Source of the DNA: Salibaculum griseiflavum | GTDB lineage: Bacteria > Pseudomonadota > Alphaproteobacteria > Rhodobacterales > Rhodobacteraceae | Direction of reading: 5' to 3' | DNA: 64,000 bases | NCBI RefSeq assembly: GCF_003129565.1 | Contig: NZ_QETF01000011.1 | Span: 32,006-96,005, forward strand | Part shown: positions 63,382 through 64,000 of the stretch, in pieces | How positions within the stretch are numbered: the stretch's first letter is position 1 | How the letters are laid out: every line of letters begins with the position of its first letter | Program-made: the position numbers and the translations under genes | Notes under the pieces: model-generated | What the model saw: only the letters and a program-made list of their open reading frames with translations | Database searches by the model: none | What the model was told of the DNA's origin: nothing

Positions 63382-63646
63382 CCCCTAAACCCACTCTCAT
63401 CAAATCAGCGAACGCTCTCCCATTGGCGCTGATGTCAGACAGTTTCCCCGACTTGAAACCATCTCGATCATTCATATTGGACCAGGCTGCGATTGCGGCC
63501 CTGAGCTGCCATTGGCCATATGGCTCAGATGCTGCGCCGCAGCCCGTCAGACCGGTCATTCGTTACACCATTTAAGGGAGGTGTTTCTAATTGCTCTTGA
63601 AAAACGCAGCAAGTTCCGAGACACTTACTGCCTATGGCGACACAAG
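63382..63646. other. Gap downstream of the integrase
   Basis: 265 bp of lower GC than the chromosome. A good Shine-Dalgarno-like AAGGGAGGTG lies at 63574-63583, but only short frames follow (26 codons from GTG 63581, or 21 from TTG 63591). I accept no gene here. Confidence 0.4.
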
Positions 63647-63737
63647 GGTGGCATAGTGTAACGGTAGCACGCCTGCCGATTAGAGGATCATACTTTGAAA
63701 GCAGGAAGTGCGGGTTCGAATCCCGATACCACCACCA
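63647..63737 (+). tRNA. tRNA-like gene with a 24-nt anticodon loop (possible pseudo-tRNA)
   Basis: 91 nt fold as a tRNA. The acceptor GGTGGCA / TACCACC has one C-A mismatch. The D-arm is GTGT..GCAC, the anticodon stem CCTGC / GCAGG is perfect, the variable loop has 4 nt, and the T-arm GCGGGTTCGAATCCCGA has one G-A end mismatch. Discriminator A and an encoded CCA follow. The anticodon loop is 24 nt instead of 7, an excess of exactly 17 nt. If the 17 nt precede position 32, the remaining loop TTTGAAA would give anticodon TGA, yet the short variable arm is wrong for serine. It may be a decayed element-borne tRNA or a non-decoding tRNA mimic. Confidence 0.5.
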
Positions 63738-63752
63738 AGCGCCCAAGCGCTT
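63738..63752 (+). terminator. Hairpin after the tRNA-like gene
   Basis: AAGCGC-CCAA-GCGCTT (63737-63752), a 6-bp stem that begins at the last A of the CCA end. There is no U-run nearby. Confidence 0.35.
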
Positions 63753-63913
63753 CACAACCGCTTAGAGATTTTCTTATTGAAACAGGTGAGGCCGTGGCTC
63801 ATCTGAACACCATTTTTGTTGGCCTAGATTGTCTGACGTCAGGGCCTATGGGACAGATTTGAGGTTTTCGTAACGGAGGATTTCTGGTTCATCGCAGCTA
63901 TCAAGCGGCGAAG

Positions 63914-64000
63914 ATGAACAAGAAATCCGGAACATCGAAGGACGCGGCCGACAAGCTGGTCAAAGGGATCAAGCGCAAGACGCGCAAGCATTATTCTGCG
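63914..64000 (+). CDS. IS3-family transposase OrfA, 5' fragment
   Basis: 29 codons are visible before the window edge. The N-terminus MNKKSGTSKDAADKLVKGIK, then RKTRKHYSA, matches the start of IS3-group OrfA proteins, where the helix-turn-helix follows HYSAEEKI. Upstream lies a palindrome CTGACGTCAG (63833-63842) that may belong to the left end of the insertion sequence. A strong GGAGGA lies at 63875-63880, farther than normal from the ATG. The identification rests on a short stretch, so it is moderate. Confidence 0.6.
   Translation, partial: MNKKSGTSKDAADKLVKGIKRKTRKHYSA

Noticed and set aside
63354..63575. 73-codon frame at the end of the integrase gene
   Set aside because: It begins inside the integrase and lacks any recognisable feature or ribosome-binding site.
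63647..63737. Selenocysteine or suppressor tRNA, because TCA occurs in the big loop
   Set aside because: TCA is not at a loop position with U33 before it, and the stems are ordinary, without the long acceptor and D stems of tRNA-Sec.
63647..63737. Right attachment site of the tRNA-Gly element
   Set aside because: It shares only about nine T-loop bases with the 3' end of tRNA-Gly, which any two tRNAs may share.
1..64000. Defence system, secondary-metabolite cluster or rRNA operon
   Set aside because: No restriction, toxin-antitoxin, CBASS-type, retron, synthase or rRNA signatures were seen; only the last 2 kb are accessory DNA.

Overview
This window is a gene-dense, high-GC chromosomal segment that looks like an alphaproteobacterium of the Rhodobacteraceae (Roseobacter/Paracoccus-Rhodobacter group). 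The evidence is a complete 14-subunit nuo operon broken up by several small unknown genes, a NuoE subunit with a long C-terminal extension, Hint-domain proteins, tatABC with a DUF815 ATPase, and a liu-type leucine/isovalerate operon. I cannot name the genus from sequence alone.

Layout. 1-13.9 kb holds housekeeping genes: the end of pcm, an NlpD-like lipoprotein, a DUF815 ATPase, tatCBA, a WYL-domain regulator, a lone ABC ATPase, an SDR protein with non-standard catalytic residues, a Hint-domain protein, prfC, a DEAD-box helicase, RNase J and coaX. From 13.9 to 33.6 kb, on the minus strand, lies birA followed by the respiratory complex I operon, which is transcribed from nuoA (33.55 kb) to nuoN (14.67 kb). 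Between the subunit genes sit a carboxymuconolactone decarboxylase-like protein, a small lipoprotein, DUF5333-, DUF5337- and DUF3291-like proteins, a Lys/Ala/Pro-rich protein, a membrane protein that shares the C-terminal domain of NuoE, and a small exported protein. After a globin gene, 34.2-43.05 kb is a tightly overlapping leucine-degradation operon (isovaleryl-CoA dehydrogenase, methylcrotonyl-CoA carboxylase subunits, methylglutaconyl-CoA hydratase, HMG-CoA lyase) with five passenger genes. It has a clear promoter with a perfect operator palindrome at its head.

43.1-61.8 kb contains a DegT-type aminotransferase, an MmgE/PrpD protein, gph, glmU-glmS (UDP-GlcNAc synthesis), a P-loop kinase, recJ, tRNA-Glu, exoD, a divergent Lrp regulator and LysE exporter pair, uvrD/pcrA, pyruvate carboxylase and a DUF481 outer-membrane protein. 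From 61.95 kb the character changes. tRNA-Gly(GCC) is followed by TGCA repeats in 10-bp phase, a complete P4-type integrase, a tRNA-like gene with a 24-nt anticodon loop, and the start of an IS3-family transposase. This is the left edge of an integrated element whose far end lies outside the window.

The most unusual items are the oversized-loop tRNA-like gene in the island, the NuoE C-terminal domain that also occurs in a separate membrane protein two genes away, and the well-defined operator/promoter of the leucine operon. Nothing seen amounts to a proven new defence or metabolic system. Start codons were chosen from ribosome-binding sites and stop/start overlaps, and several differ from the longest open frame.
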